64,000 nucleotides of DNA, taken from assembly GCA_914767935.1 (NCBI GenBank), contig OU612045.1, forward strand, positions 43,150,080 through 43,214,079, written 5' to 3'. This stretch comes from Coremacera marginata (Eukaryota; Arthropoda; Insecta; Diptera; Sciomyzidae). The position numbers and the translations under genes are program-made. The notes under the pieces were generated by a model. The model did no database searches. It was not told the origin of the DNA and saw only the letters and a program-made list of their open reading frames with translations. Positions 43,517-54,959 of this stretch are shown piece by piece. Position 1 is the first letter of the stretch. Every line of letters starts with the position of its first letter.

Positions 43517-43850
43517 AAAAAAAAAAAACGAAATGGTTATTTCAGCCCTTGAAAGGACTTTGACCGAGCTTCTTATGATCAATTGTTTTGTGTGTGTTGT
43601 AAAATGTTTGAACACAAATGATCGAGAACTGGACCTTCCAGCTATATGACGACTCCGAACAGCTTATGTTCTCAAGAAGCTTTTCATGGCAGTTTTTACT
43701 CTCTGAGATTTGCCATTGTCTGCAGAGAGGTGACGGCCAAACAGAAAAATTAATTCAATTGAAAATTTTCTGTGACAGAAGGGGACTCGAACCTGGGTTC
43801 TTTGGCGTATGAGCCACACACTCTACCCACTACGCCACAGCCGCCGACTT
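43517..43850 (-). mobile_element. tRNA-derived SINE, copy 2 (most complete)
   Basis: On the minus strand the head GGCGGCTGTGGCGTAGTGGG is followed by the B box GGTTCGAGTCC, the family body and a terminal T-rich tract. A 13 bp direct repeat with one mismatch (CCATACAAAATAA at 43504-43516, CCATATAAAATAA at 43851-43863) flanks the unit as a target-site duplication, typical of LINE-driven insertion. At about 334 bp it serves as the reference copy. Confidence 0.88.
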
Positions 43851-44146
43851 CCATATAAAATAATGCAAAATTTAAAATAGGGGAAAAGGAGGCACCCCTG
43901 GGGACTGACCGATTTAAATATTTTTGGAATTATTTCTTAAGTAGCTTAAACTAACCAATCGTACCAAATTTCATTATAATTTTTGTCCAACTTTTGTATG
44001 GGCTTAGTCTACTGTGCGGCGTTCCGACTTAAGGAATTAAAACATTAGAGGCACTGGACCCATGAAAACGATTTTATACTCACAACGTATAGCCATGTTG
44101 CTCTCGGTACAACGACTGTTTATATAGCCCCAAAAATGTATTTTAA

Positions 44147-45490
44147 CTTACTTACTTACTTAGGCGGTCGTAATTACCCGTGTCCGGGTTTTGGCCGACC
44201 TCATCAGCTCTCGCCAGGCGCCTCTGCTTTGCGCGCGCCTTCTCCAATCGGATACACCAAATGCGGTTAGGGCTTCCTCAGCCTGGTCCATCCATCGGAG
44301 GCATGGTCTCCATCGTGGTCGTTGACCAGCGACCCTTGCCTCAAGCATCTTTTTCGTTGGAGCCTCGTCGTCCATACGATGGATATGACCCAGCCAGCGT
44401 AGTCGCTGCACAGTTATACGCCGAACTACGTCGATGTCTTCATAGAGCTCATACAGCTCGTGGTTCATTCGGATGCAATAGTCATCGCCGACTCGATCAG
44501 GACCGAAGATTTTGCGAAGAACTTTTCTCTCGAACACCCCCAGAGCTGCTGCGTCTTGTAGAGTGTTAGTTTTGTCGATCGAGAGAGGGCTCTGGAACTT
44601 AGTTGCTTCCTGAGCCCGTAGTAGCACCTATTAGCAATAATTGTTCTTCGCTTTATCTCCAGGCTGATTTCGTTGTTGGTATTAATGGCGGTGCCAAGGT
44701 AAACAAACTCCTTGACTACTTCAAAGTTATAGCTGCCGGATGTGGGAGTCTAAACGCCGCTCTCCCTTGTTTGTAGACAGCACTTTGTTTTACCCTCATT
44801 TATCAGCAAACCCACTTTAGCTCATTCCTTTTCGATAGCGGCGAAAGCAGCGGTAACATCTCTCTTGGTTCTGCCGACAATATCAATATCATCAGCGTAC
44901 GAAAGGAGCTGGACACCTTTATAGAAAATCGTGTCATTACGATGCACACCGGTCTTTCGTACGATCCCCTCCATGATGATGTTGAAGAGATCGCAAGACA
45001 GTGGATCGCCTTGCCTGAAACCTCTTTCGGTATTGAAGGTTTCGGAGAGGTCATTTCCCACCTTGACGGAGCTGCGTGTGTTGCTCAACATAATTCTGCA
45101 AAGTCTAATCAACTTTGCAGGTATACCGAACTCAGACATTGTTGCGTATAGGCAATCCCTTCTCGGGCTATCGAACGCAGCTTTAAAATCGACAAGGAGA
45201 TGTTGTGTGTCAATTTGATTTTCGTGGGTTTTCTCCAGGATTTTTCGTAGCGTGAAAATCTGGTCTATGGTGGACTTTCCAGGTCTTCCAGGCTTGAGAT
45301 AACCTTATATGCGATGGAAATAAGACTGATACCTCTATAACTTGCGCAGATTGTTGGGTGTCCTTTCTTAAGTATAGGGCACAGTACGCGGATGTTCCAA
45401 TAATTGGGCATGCTTTCTGCTAGCCATATTTTGTTGATGAGCTGATGCATGCGCCTTATCAATTCATCGCCGGAATTGTATACTTAGATT
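44147..45490 (-). pseudogene. 5'-truncated RTE-like non-LTR retrotransposon
   Basis: Minus-strand reverse transcriptase in several broken frames. First comes SYRGISLISIAYKVIS (from about 45350). The core follows with RGFRQGDPLSCDLFN and the catalytic SYADDIDIVG (45139-44822). The C-terminal segment is FERKVLRKIFGP and LRWLGHIHRMDDEAPTKKML (44627-44160). The element ends just past the stop in short TAAG repeats (ACTTACTTACTTA on the plus strand, 44149-44162), as RTE elements do. The endonuclease part is missing, and there are frameshifts near 44820 and 45260. Confidence 0.85.
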
Positions 45491-45636
45491 CATAAGGATC
45501 ACCGGCTGGTTCAAGCAACATGGCTTCGATTGATTTTAGGTACATTTTCCGAGCTAGTTCCGATAGACCCTTAAACATAGAATATTAGAATGGACCAATA
45601 TGCTTTCATTTCTGGAACCTTAGGTTGCTTGTCTTA

Positions 45637-45670
45637 CACTAGCTTATACCCGGCGATGTGCTCTGCGCTA
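45637..45670 (-). repeat. Possible Helitron 3' terminus
   Basis: On the minus strand the text reads GCCGGGTATAAGCTAGT, similar to ends of the Helitrons at 38344 and 57791. The rest of the element to the right is not delimited. Confidence 0.35.
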
Positions 45671-45892
45671 GTTCCCTCAAAAGTGGGCTTATAGTGAGGC
45701 CACGCCCTTACACAATTATTTGCAACTATTGTTGTGTGTCTGTTTGTTTGATTGTAATTTATTAAGTGTCCAAATTTGTATTTGCAGTGACTGTCGCTTA
45801 AATTAATAGACTCTGCATACCTAGCGTTGTATTTTACTATCTAAGTATGTACAATTTTAATGATTTCTAAAAAAAGTGGGTCCTCCATCCTC

Positions 45893-46170
45893 CATGTCTT
45901 CCATTTGACACAGAAAATTTTTCAACTAAATTAATTTTTCTGCTCGGCCGCCACCTTTCTGCAGACAATGGCAAACCTCAGAGAGTAAAACCGGCCATGA
46001 AAAGCTTCATGAGAACATAACCCGTTCTGAGTCGGCATAAAGCTGGTAGGTCCAGTTCTCGATCATTTGTGTTCAAACATTTCACAACACACACAACACA
46101 ATTGATCATAAGAAGCTCGGTCAAAGTTTTTTCAAGGGCTGAACTGGCGATTTCGTTTTTTTTCTTTTTT
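45893..46170 (+). mobile_element. tRNA-derived SINE, copy 4 (5'-truncated)
   Basis: The body and tail match the other copies (TTTGACACAGAAAATTTTTC, TTCTGCAGACAATGGCA, TGATCATAAGAAGCTCGG, ATTTCGTTTTTTTT), but the tRNA-like head is missing. Truncation at the 5' side is usual for elements copied by target-primed reverse transcription. Confidence 0.75.
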
Positions 46171-46319
46171 TTAAAAGTATATTTAAAAGTATATATATAT
46201 CTATAGCGCGACCACTTCCACTTTGTGTGAACTTCCATTTAAACAAAATTACCATATTTTAGTCTTATACGATAAAAATTATCAGATATATATATAGAGT
46301 TTTTCTGTTTATTAATTTT

Positions 46320-46480
46320 TAGTAATTAATTAGCGCGCGTTGCTACGCATAGTAGGGTGAAAAGTACTTTCCAGCCTATTCTCATACCTACCAAATATAC
46401 AAAAAAATTTCATTAAAATCGGTCGAGCCGTTTCGGAGGAGTTCGGCCACAAACATTGTGACACGAGATTTTTATATATT
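46320..46480. repeat. Decayed mobile-element segment
   Basis: AAAATCGGTCGAGCCGTTTC and GTGACACGAGATTTTTATAT are phrases found at ends of many insect repetitive elements. No class can be assigned. Confidence 0.4.
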
Positions 46481-46661
46481 AAATCAGAAATAAAAAAAAA
46501 TAAAAATTTTAGGCTCAGGATATTTTTTTTTTTTCATAAATACGTAAGTAAACGTATTTTTTAGCAAACATGAAATTATATTTTTGTTTTGAAACTAACA
46601 CCAAAAAAAAAAAAAAAAAATGAATGGTGGAGCTGTCATCACTCTGGAGAGAATGGTAATA

Positions 46662-47133
46662 CAGTATAGTCTCACTTATCCGGACACTCGCTATACCAGA
46701 CTTCCCAGTAATACGGACATTTGTACACTTCGGACATTTTTAATATTTAATTTAAGTTCGGACAGAAAAAATTTCCAGCATGTTTGGTTCTTAATTTGAC
46801 TCGTTTTTTCAATCCGAATCCGTATATTATTGTAGTGTGTATAGTAACGGCGCTATGAATAATATATTATGTCATAATAACATGTGTATGTACATTTCTG
46901 TAAAATATATTTTTGTAAAGTAATGTTAGTTTATTATTATTTATTACTTAAGTTTTTATAATATCTTTACAAAACAGTTTTAATAACAGCGATTGAACGA
47001 ATGAAGCTGAAATAAACATTGTACATATAATACCGTTCATAATTATTCCGCTTTATGAGTTACGGACACTTCCAGCAATACGAACATACGCTGAAACTAT
47101 ATGTGTCCGGATAAGCGAGACTGTACTATACTC
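46662..47133. mobile_element. Pogo-like MITE
   Basis: AGTATAGTCTCACTTATCCG and GGACAC at the left mirror GTGTCCGGATAAGCGAGACT at the right, giving inverted ends of about 25 bp with two or three mismatches. Additional GGACA and TACGGACA phrases lie inside both ends. The terminal sequence resembles pogo/Tigger elements. No transposase frame. Confidence 0.7.
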
Positions 47134-47139
47134 AGAGAG

Positions 47140-48334
47140 TAATGACATGCATATTTTCTTTTTGGAACCTGCAAAGAACTGTACATACAGTTTTCTCTCA
47201 CTGTAGTTCCAGTTCTTAGTCTTTGTATACCAACATTAAAACACACACAAAGGCTGGGACAAAATCCTTGCTAAATTATATCACTGTGTTTGCTTGGGTG
47301 AAATTTCGCTGACAGCATACATTTATTTTTTGTGTGAATTTTCGTTAGATCAAGGAGAGAATTGAGAAGTTTCATATGAACTGTCGTCACCTTTCACTTC
47401 AAAATAAATAAACAGTTCAATTAAATTGGTGTAAAAAATGTTGTCCACTAGTATGTTGCTAGCAATTTACACAGCAAAACAGAGTACTAATCTGACGAAA
47501 ATCTGTTGTTTCACAGCTGTCATTTTTCTTATAAAGAATTGAATAGAATTTCACATGAAACCGTACGAGTGCTATGCTTAAGACTGAAATAGCCGTTCAA
47601 AGTATTGAACTTAAAAGCAATAAAGATCATGGGAAAACTAAGGATAAAATATTAGTTTCAAATAAGTTATTTATTGTAAAGCCATATTTACAATAAATAC
47701 AATTTATTTACTATTTAAATTAGCCATATTTGCTTTATTGTTATAGTTATATTGTATGCACATATATTTACGCATTTTGTAAAAATTATAATCAATTAAC
47801 TAGGATCAATAAGTTTCATGTGCGTATTATTTCTTACGTCAACTATCAATCATTTTTATCAATGAAATTTTTAAAAAATATCAATGGGCCTGCGTGTTCT
47901 TTAGTTCTTTTACCCACACTAGTTATTTGTTGATAGCTACGATTTTACTTAAAAAAGCTTTTTGGATACACATTTCTTTTTTTTTAACCAACTTGAAGAA
48001 ATGATTAAAACGAAAATTATAGAATCAATAATTTTCTAGGAGTTCAAGGTTTTTGATTACAATTGATTTGATCATCACTGAGTTAAACATATTTAAGCTA
48101 ATCGTTCAGTTTTAAAATGATTTCTTTTTTTATCAAGCAAAACGTCTACAGATAAAACAATTGCGACTTAATTATTATGAATTATGAAAATATTGCAAAA
48201 AATTGCATTGACTAAGTTCGTACCCAAGGAAGAAATTTTTTTTTAAAGTTGAATTCCTAAAACTGAGATTCATAATTCTTATAATGAAAACAAGTTTAAT
48301 ATATTATAAATATTAGGTACAATTTTATTAATTA
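47140..48334. other. AT-rich intergenic DNA, no gene recognised
   Basis: Only short open frames, the best being 67 codons at 47730-47933 with no known motif. Confidence 0.45.
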
Positions 48335-50333
48335 CTAGCTTAAAACCGCCGCTTCGCCGGGTTTTCAAAAAGTTTTCATTCAAAAATTGATAGTGGGTAG
48401 GCTTGATTTTTCGCTACCAAAACGATTTTTTATTGTTTAAGTAATACTACAAATTATTAACTTTAAGATTGTTATATCATCTGATAGGAAATCGAAAACC
48501 TACATTTTGGATTTAATTTTTTTTACAACAAAAACAACTTTTATCCAATTTTTTGGCTTAAACTAAAAATTTTTGAACATTTTTTAAAAAAATTTTTAAA
48601 AATATTAATACTTTGGTTTAGTAAAAATTTCAACTTATGTTTGAAGGATATTTTAACAAACAACATTTTTCAAAATAAATTATTGAAATCCATTGCAAAC
48701 AAAAAGTTTTCTTTCTTTATTTATTTATTTATTTATTTATTGTAATTTTTACATGCAAGACACAGTCTTTTAAATGCAAAAAGTATTAATATATTGCAAA
48801 CAAGTTATAAACAACGGAGTATATAATTTAAATATAAAAACAAAAATGAAGTTTTTAGAGAAATAAATTGAATAAGCAACTATTTATATAAATTATTACG
48901 AAAAAATTCAAAGTAACAAGACTCATTATTTGTCAAAAAATTAAAAATAAAAATATGATAAGAGAAAAATAAAAGATGTAGGCAAAGTAATAGACAGTAA
49001 AGATATTGACATTATTAATAAAAGAATTGAAAAACTTCATGCTTAAAGGTGTGTTTATTAGAGATACTTTTAATCCTTGCAGGCAACATATTCCATCATC
49101 TGATGGCGTTTACAAAGAATAATCTACTAGAGTTCATATAGTTATAAACAGGGATTAGGAGGTTAAAATTTCTATTAGATCTACAATAACGGAGCTTGTC
49201 AAAAAGATACTTAGGTGTCCTAGTATGTATCAAGTTATGCAAAAAGATGCAGTTTCTAGCATCCAAATAGTTAACAATAGTGCAACCAAGTAATTGATTG
49301 CCCAAGTGGCTGATGTGTTCAAATCTTCGAAGGCCGTAAACATACCTAACAGCGTTGTTAAAAGCGTATTGTAATTTAAGTTTCGACCTAGAATCAAGTT
49401 TACTGTACACAACATCGGAATATGATATGATTGGCATTATGAGCTGCTGGACTAACTTTCTTCTTGTTTCAATAGGAACAAAAGAAGCAGTCCACCTCAA
49501 GTTCCGTAGGACATAGTAAACCTTACAAACAACAGAATTGATATGGCTTTCGCAAGATAGTGAGGAGTTTATGTGGTAACCAAGATTCTTAACTTTATCA
49601 ACAAAATTCAGTTCTACACCATTGAGAAAGATAACAGATATATTAGAGAATGAGCAACTAGACTTAGAAATCGGCAAAACATATGATTTAAGTGGGTTGA
49701 GCATAAGTTTATTATATTCAGCCCACTGCGTTATTTTTCTTAGGTCGTCATTCATCTTTAAACATAAATCATCAACAAGAAATATTTGCCTTCAAAGCTA
49801 AAAGTGTGAGTTTCAAGTCGTTTTTCTCTCATTCTCAGCTTATAATTAATACTAAAAATATCTGGTACTAAAATTTTTCACAGTTTTCAAACTACATACA
49901 TGATTTTGGTATCAAATTGAAGGAAATTTAAAAGCGTTTATTGATTTTGTTCTCGTTTAACCGAAGTGCAATTTAATCCATTAGGGCCGAAAGAAAACCA
50001 TAAAAAACAGACATTTTTAGACTTGAAGCAACATTTTGGTGAAAACTATGTATGCCATTGAGCAGAAATAAGTTATTATTGCATGCTAATTTTACTTTTT
50101 TTAAAAAACTGGCACTAAAACTTTTGAAATATTATGAAGTATTTAATGAAAATTCGAGACGCATATGTTTCCATATAGTAACATTGGTTGTTAATGGGTT
50201 AAAATAAAGTATCCTATTGTACTCTCTGCTGACCTATAAATATGTGTACAAAATTTTGTAAAAATCTGAGTTGTCGTTTAAACGTGATGAGTGAACATAA
50301 AAAGTGGCTACAGATTTATTAATAGTATATAGA
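48335..50333 (-). mobile_element. Helitron copy 2, interrupted by a non-LTR element
   Basis: Inverted copy of the element at 37431-38344. Its 3' end (ACTAGCTTAAAACCGCCGCT) is at 48335 and its 5' TC at 50333. Both halves (48335-48701 and 49786-50333) align with the intact copy. The inserted piece of about 1.08 kb carries a retroelement fragment. Compared with copy 1 a few bases are missing at the insertion point. Confidence 0.85.
48702..49785 (-). pseudogene. 5'-truncated Jockey/CR1-like non-LTR insertion
   Basis: An open frame of 219 codons (49755-49096, minus) begins just after the RT catalytic box would be: DLRKITQWAEYNKLMLNPLK, then VKNLGYHINSSLS, and a thumb and tail with SYSDVVYSKLDSRSKLKLQ and HLGNQLLGC. 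It is open up to a TAG after FVNAIR. The trailer ends in an AATA-type repeat (TTTATTTATTTATTTATT on the plus strand, 48717-48738), a non-LTR tail. The long intact frame suggests a young insertion. Confidence 0.8.
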
Positions 50334-50339
50334 TTTCTA

Positions 50340-51830
50340 AAATTAACTGATGAAAACATGTAGGTAAGTTAAATATTTACATAGAAATAACTTCGTTTCC
50401 TCATTATGAGTTGTCAATATTTGATTTATTGCAATCAATAAAGTTCTAATCCTTTTGTCAGTAATTATTACAATAAATTAAAAAAACGCAAGTTGTAGAA
50501 GCTTAATAGAACTTAATTGAGCTTAATCATAGAACAATACAATATTCGCGTGTCTCTATCTTATCACTCAGAAAAACTTTCAATGCCAATACTTCAAGTT
50601 GCAACAATTTGATTTTCATCTAGAAGTTAACAATAAAGTATTTATTTTATCAAATCACACTGTCATGTCAATATTGTTTGCTATTGATATCTACAATACA
50701 CTTATTTTGCCAAAAGTAAACGAAATGCAAAAGAATTTATTAAAATATAACAATGAAAATAAAAATAGCCATCATTTTAACCTCTTATCAAAACGTTAAT
50801 TCATTGCGAGGGCTTTTAAACCATTGTTTTGTAAGCGATATAAAACGACGAAAATAGAAGAACAAAGACGGTCTTATGTTGTGGTAAGAAATTCAAAGAG
50901 CTTTGTTGTTGATTCGCCCAAAGTCAACCAAAAGTTATACAAAGCAATACTAAAAATGTTGCATAACAAGTAACGGTCTAAAGGGGGCAAATATATTTAT
51001 ATAATTAATGGCGCCTGCAGCTGGGTGAAGAAAGGGAGGTGCAGTTTTCCCATAAGCTTCAGAAAAGACGATTATTCTTATATTTTTGTTAAAAAATAAG
51101 AGAAAATAATATTAATTATATAAAAGGTAGGTATTAAAGTAAAAAGGATATAATTTTTTGAAATTATTAACATTTTGGGTAGATTTTCAATATTATGATC
51201 TTTCTATAAGTCGATCATGATTTGTTTAAAAACTAAGGAATAAATAACCGGTAAGGAATAAATAATCGAAAAGAATTTCTCAGTTACTTTAGATAAGGCA
51301 TGTGACGGACAATACAAATAATTTTGAAAAAAATCCTTATTACATTCGTTTAATATTTAAACTACTATTAAAAACCAGTCGAACAAGAGACAGTCAAAAT
51401 GCCAAAATTTTTCAATCATGAATGCTCCACGTTCTGGTTGGCTCTCGGAGTTTAACAACAACCAAATCAAGACTCTAGTGGAGACAAGTAAACATTCGAT
51501 GGTCAGTGAAATTGCGAATGTTTTAAATCATAATTTAATTATGTAATTTTTCATTAATTATTTTTTCGAAATTACTGTTATAATCCATTATTGAATACAT
51601 GATGTTATGCTATTTTAACTTACCAACAAGAAACACGGAAAATTCACGATGTAAAAATGCATTCTATCTTACACTGAAAGCACGTATACACACAGTAACT
51701 AGAGCAGGCGATAACAACGAGTTGTAATTTCAAATCTTAAATTTGACATATTTATAATCAAATATTTATTTGAAAATAGTTGTAGGTTGCAAGGCAATGA
51801 TAAATTATTCTTATACCGTGTCCATATTTA
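50340..51830. other. AT-rich intergenic DNA, no gene recognised
   Basis: Short open frames only. A 66-codon frame at 50599 has no recognisable feature. A G+C-richer patch at 51008-51050 (GCGCCTGCAGCTGGGTGAAG) has no coding sense. Confidence 0.4.
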
Positions 51831-52596
51831 AGCCTGTATGATACTTCATTAAATTGCTCATTGAAAATGATAACTAGAGCAGTTTAAATAGTACGAATGC
51901 ATAGATTTAATTGGTGTGAGTGAGTACGGATATAGTACGAATTGGAGAAAAAAATGTGGGACGGACTGTATTTTCATTGCATTGTTTTTGCCGTTTCTTT
52001 CAATTCGTTCGTCGTTAAGTTTCGCTCAAATATTTACTGTGAAATATTTTGCTGTTAATAGTTAATTTGACATTTTTAGAGTAAACAAAACTATTTAAGA
52101 AAATTGGACGCTGAATTGGAAGTAATGTGTGTAGCTAAAATTAGTTCACTAATTTTCACTTAAACTTAAAAACATCTATCCTTTTATCCTTTTCTACGTC
52201 TGTTTAACGTTTATCCTTTTCTTAAGCCTGTATGATGCTTAATAAATTGATCATTGAAAATTATAACTAGATCAGTTCAAATAGCACGAATGCATGGATT
52301 CAATTGGTGTGAGTAAGTACACATATAGTACGAATTGGAGAAAAATTTGTAGGACGGACTGCATTTTATTTTAATTTTTTTTTGCCGTTCCTTTCAATTC
52401 GTTCTTCGTTAAGTTTCGATCAAATATTTACTGTGTTGTTAATAATTAATTTGACATTTTCAGAGTAAACAAAACTACTTAATATAAATGTATGCTGAAT
52501 TGGAAGTGATGTGTGTAGCTAATATTAATTTATTTGATTGAGCTGCTCTTAAAAACACCAGATATAAAAAAGTAACAACGTTTATTCTTTTCTTAC
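51831..52596 (+). repeat. 394 bp tandem duplication
   Basis: AGCCTGTATGAT starts at 51831 and again at 52225. Both units contain GAATGCATRGATTYAATTGG, ATATAGTACGAATTGGAGAA, GACGGACTG and TGACATTTTYAGAGTAAAC in the same order. Divergence is roughly 10-15 percent by eye. No coding capacity. Confidence 0.85.
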
Positions 52597-52597
52597 A

Positions 52598-52757
52598 AAA
52601 TATGTCCTGCCCACGGCCACTTGTTTTCAGATTTTATAATTGGACAAAAAAAATTAAGTATCATACGGGCATTACAAAATATGTCTGTCCTGCCCACGCG
52701 CCACTTGTTTTCATATTTTAAAATTGGACATAAAATGAAGTATCATACGGGCTTTAC
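52598..52757 (+). repeat. Short tandem duplication of about 80 bp
   Basis: ACAAAATATGTC, CTGCCCACG, CCACTTGTTTTCA and AAGTATCATACGGGC occur twice in order (from about 52596 and 52674). The block immediately follows the 394 bp duplication and its AGTATCATACGGGC resembles the start of that unit read on the other strand. Confidence 0.75.
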
Positions 52758-52859
52758 ATGGAAATACCCTTTTTTGTTTTATATTTTTTTTTTTTTATAC
52801 GATGAAATAGCAAATAAATTAAGGAATGAATTCTCTACTCCTTTGTTGTCATTGTTTGT

Positions 52860-54920
52860 TTAAAAAAAAAAAAAAGTGTAGATATAGCCCATTTCCACAT
52901 TAGGTGAAGTTTCGATATCTATTTTATTATAGCCTAAGGCACACGATATACATAATTAGTTTTTAAAAGAAAATTATAATATCAAACTTAATTTTTATCA
53001 AAAGTCATGATTTCTTTTTTATTGCTATCTCTAATCATAGTCAAGGGTAAAAAATTACACAAATCGTACATATTGTGTAAGACTATAGCATACAACTAGG
53101 CATAATGAACGGTAATGGTTGGCAACGCTAAATTAAATTAAATCAACTTCACCTTTGGACGCAATAAGCTTCACCAAAATCGTTTGTGTCAACAATATGA
53201 ACGCAATTTGAACAGGGACACAAACCTCTTGACGGAAGATGTGCTATTTCACAGGGTGAACCTAAAAACGTAAAAATGAGTTACGTAAATGAATCTATCA
53301 ATCGTGGTAGATAATAAGGCATATCAAGAGAAATTTTTTCGACCGGAAATGGAAAAGGAAATTTCCATTTTTAACCCATTAAAGCCTGCCCATATATAGG
53401 TTTATACGATTTTAATGCAGTTCTGTAATATGTGCCCGGGGGACCATAGAAGTTGATAGAAAAAAATAAAAAAGTTTTACCTGAGCACACACCTGAGATA
53501 TGACATGGGCAAGGTTACAGGTGAAATTTTATATGTGAATGTCGAAAATGGCTGTCGGTTTACCTTAGGCTAAAAAATTATTTTGGTAAAACCAATAATA
53601 AAAAATTTTTGCCATTCTTTAAATAAATTGTAAAAACTAAGAGGCCTTTAATTTGGACTGTTCTATACGATACCATTAATGCAAATATTATATAATTATA
53701 CCTCCAAGCATACTACATCGAAAGAATTTTTGTGTACAATAAAAGTTCGTGTTAAATAAAGTTTTAATATTTAATCCAATGCATTTTATACAGATAACGT
53801 ATACATGTAATTTGTGTAATTTTTTAGATCAAAATTAAAAAAATGTATATTTATCTTGACTTAATTTGACGGTTTATCAATTGATTTTTAAATTATACTC
53901 GCGCAACTTTGTGAGAGTACAAATGCATTACTTTTATTTTCCTAATGAATTCGCCATCAGTTCTCTCACTCAGAAAACTGCACAACGTGAGTGGCAAACT
54001 GAAAATAGAAGAGGAGTCTATTTCGGCGTCAAGTAGTCTGTTTCCTTTCTCTTCACTTTGTGTGGCTTTTCAACATTTATATGGATCTTTCTTTGTGTGA
54101 ACCAGCTGACAAATATACACAGAAAATCGTTCGTCTCTGTTTATATTCTTCGTTTTTTTTTGTAAAGAAAAGTTTAAAGAAAGGAATAAAAAATTTAGCA
54201 AAACAATGCCTAAGGTTTTTTTTTCATCAATTTATGTGAATCTTCTACGTTCTTATGAAGCCACAATGGGTGAAATACATCATACATCATTTCGCCTGTT
54301 GAAAGTAGGAAGATTTCTATAAAAAATATATCGATGCACTCCTTCTCCCTGTTCTAATTCATAAAAAAAAAATATCAGAATCGGTTGGAAACACGGGAGA
54401 AATGGTTCCTCACTGTCATCATACATCAAAAGAGGTGAAATATTTCTTAAGAAAAACAGGATTTTTTATGTTACATTTCTTGTATTTAATAGGGAGTTTA
54501 AGGGCTAATACAACCGTATCATTTGGCTCAAACTAATAATAGCTCATTAATAAATTTTTTACCGCAAAACTCTTTAGTAAGCCTTTTACTAAAAGTTCAA
54601 TCACCACGTCCATTTTTTAACTACTAGGCTAGACGTGCTAAATTTAAAATTCTTATGAATGCCCCTTTTATTACAATTATTTTGCTCTTATCGTTTAGCT
54701 AATTTAATGCTTCACTGCCGGAAACGTATGTGAAGATAGAAAAAAATGTATAAAAAAAGTAGATATGGAAAAAAATGGCTGCAGCCCAAGAGTACCGAAG
54801 ACAGAACCACTTAAGTATCTCAGTTATTGAAAAGAAATTCTTTCTGCCTCTAACAAAAAGCCACAACATAGACAACGAATGAACAAATTCAAACCAAATA
54901 AGGAATATCGGAGTGTGACA
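52860..54920. other. Intergenic DNA without recognised gene
   Basis: AT-rich, with only short open frames. TTAACCCATTAAAGCCTGCCC at 53372 vaguely resembles a piggyBac-type end at a TTAA site, but no partner end was found. Confidence 0.4.
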
Positions 54921-54924
54921 AAGA

Positions 54925-54953
54925 GAGAGAGAGAAAGAGAGGGAGAGAGAAAA
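54925..54953 (+). repeat. GA-rich microsatellite
   Basis: A GAGA run with interruptions (AGAGAGAGAGAGAAAGAGAG, then GGAGAGAG). GAGA-type tracts can bind GAGA factor in flies, but no promoter was recognised beside it. Confidence 0.7.
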
Positions 54954-54959
54954 ATATTG

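Noticed and set aside
44180..44569. 129-codon plus-strand frame
   Set aside because: It is antisense to the RTE-like reverse transcriptase, which has clear conserved motifs on the minus strand.
51831..52596. Pair of long terminal repeats of an LTR retrotransposon
   Set aside because: The two units abut with no internal region, primer-binding site or polypurine tract, so it is a tandem duplication.
53372..53395. piggyBac-type element starting at a TTAA
   Set aside because: Only one possible end was seen, the motif is short, and no inverted partner or second TTAA was found.
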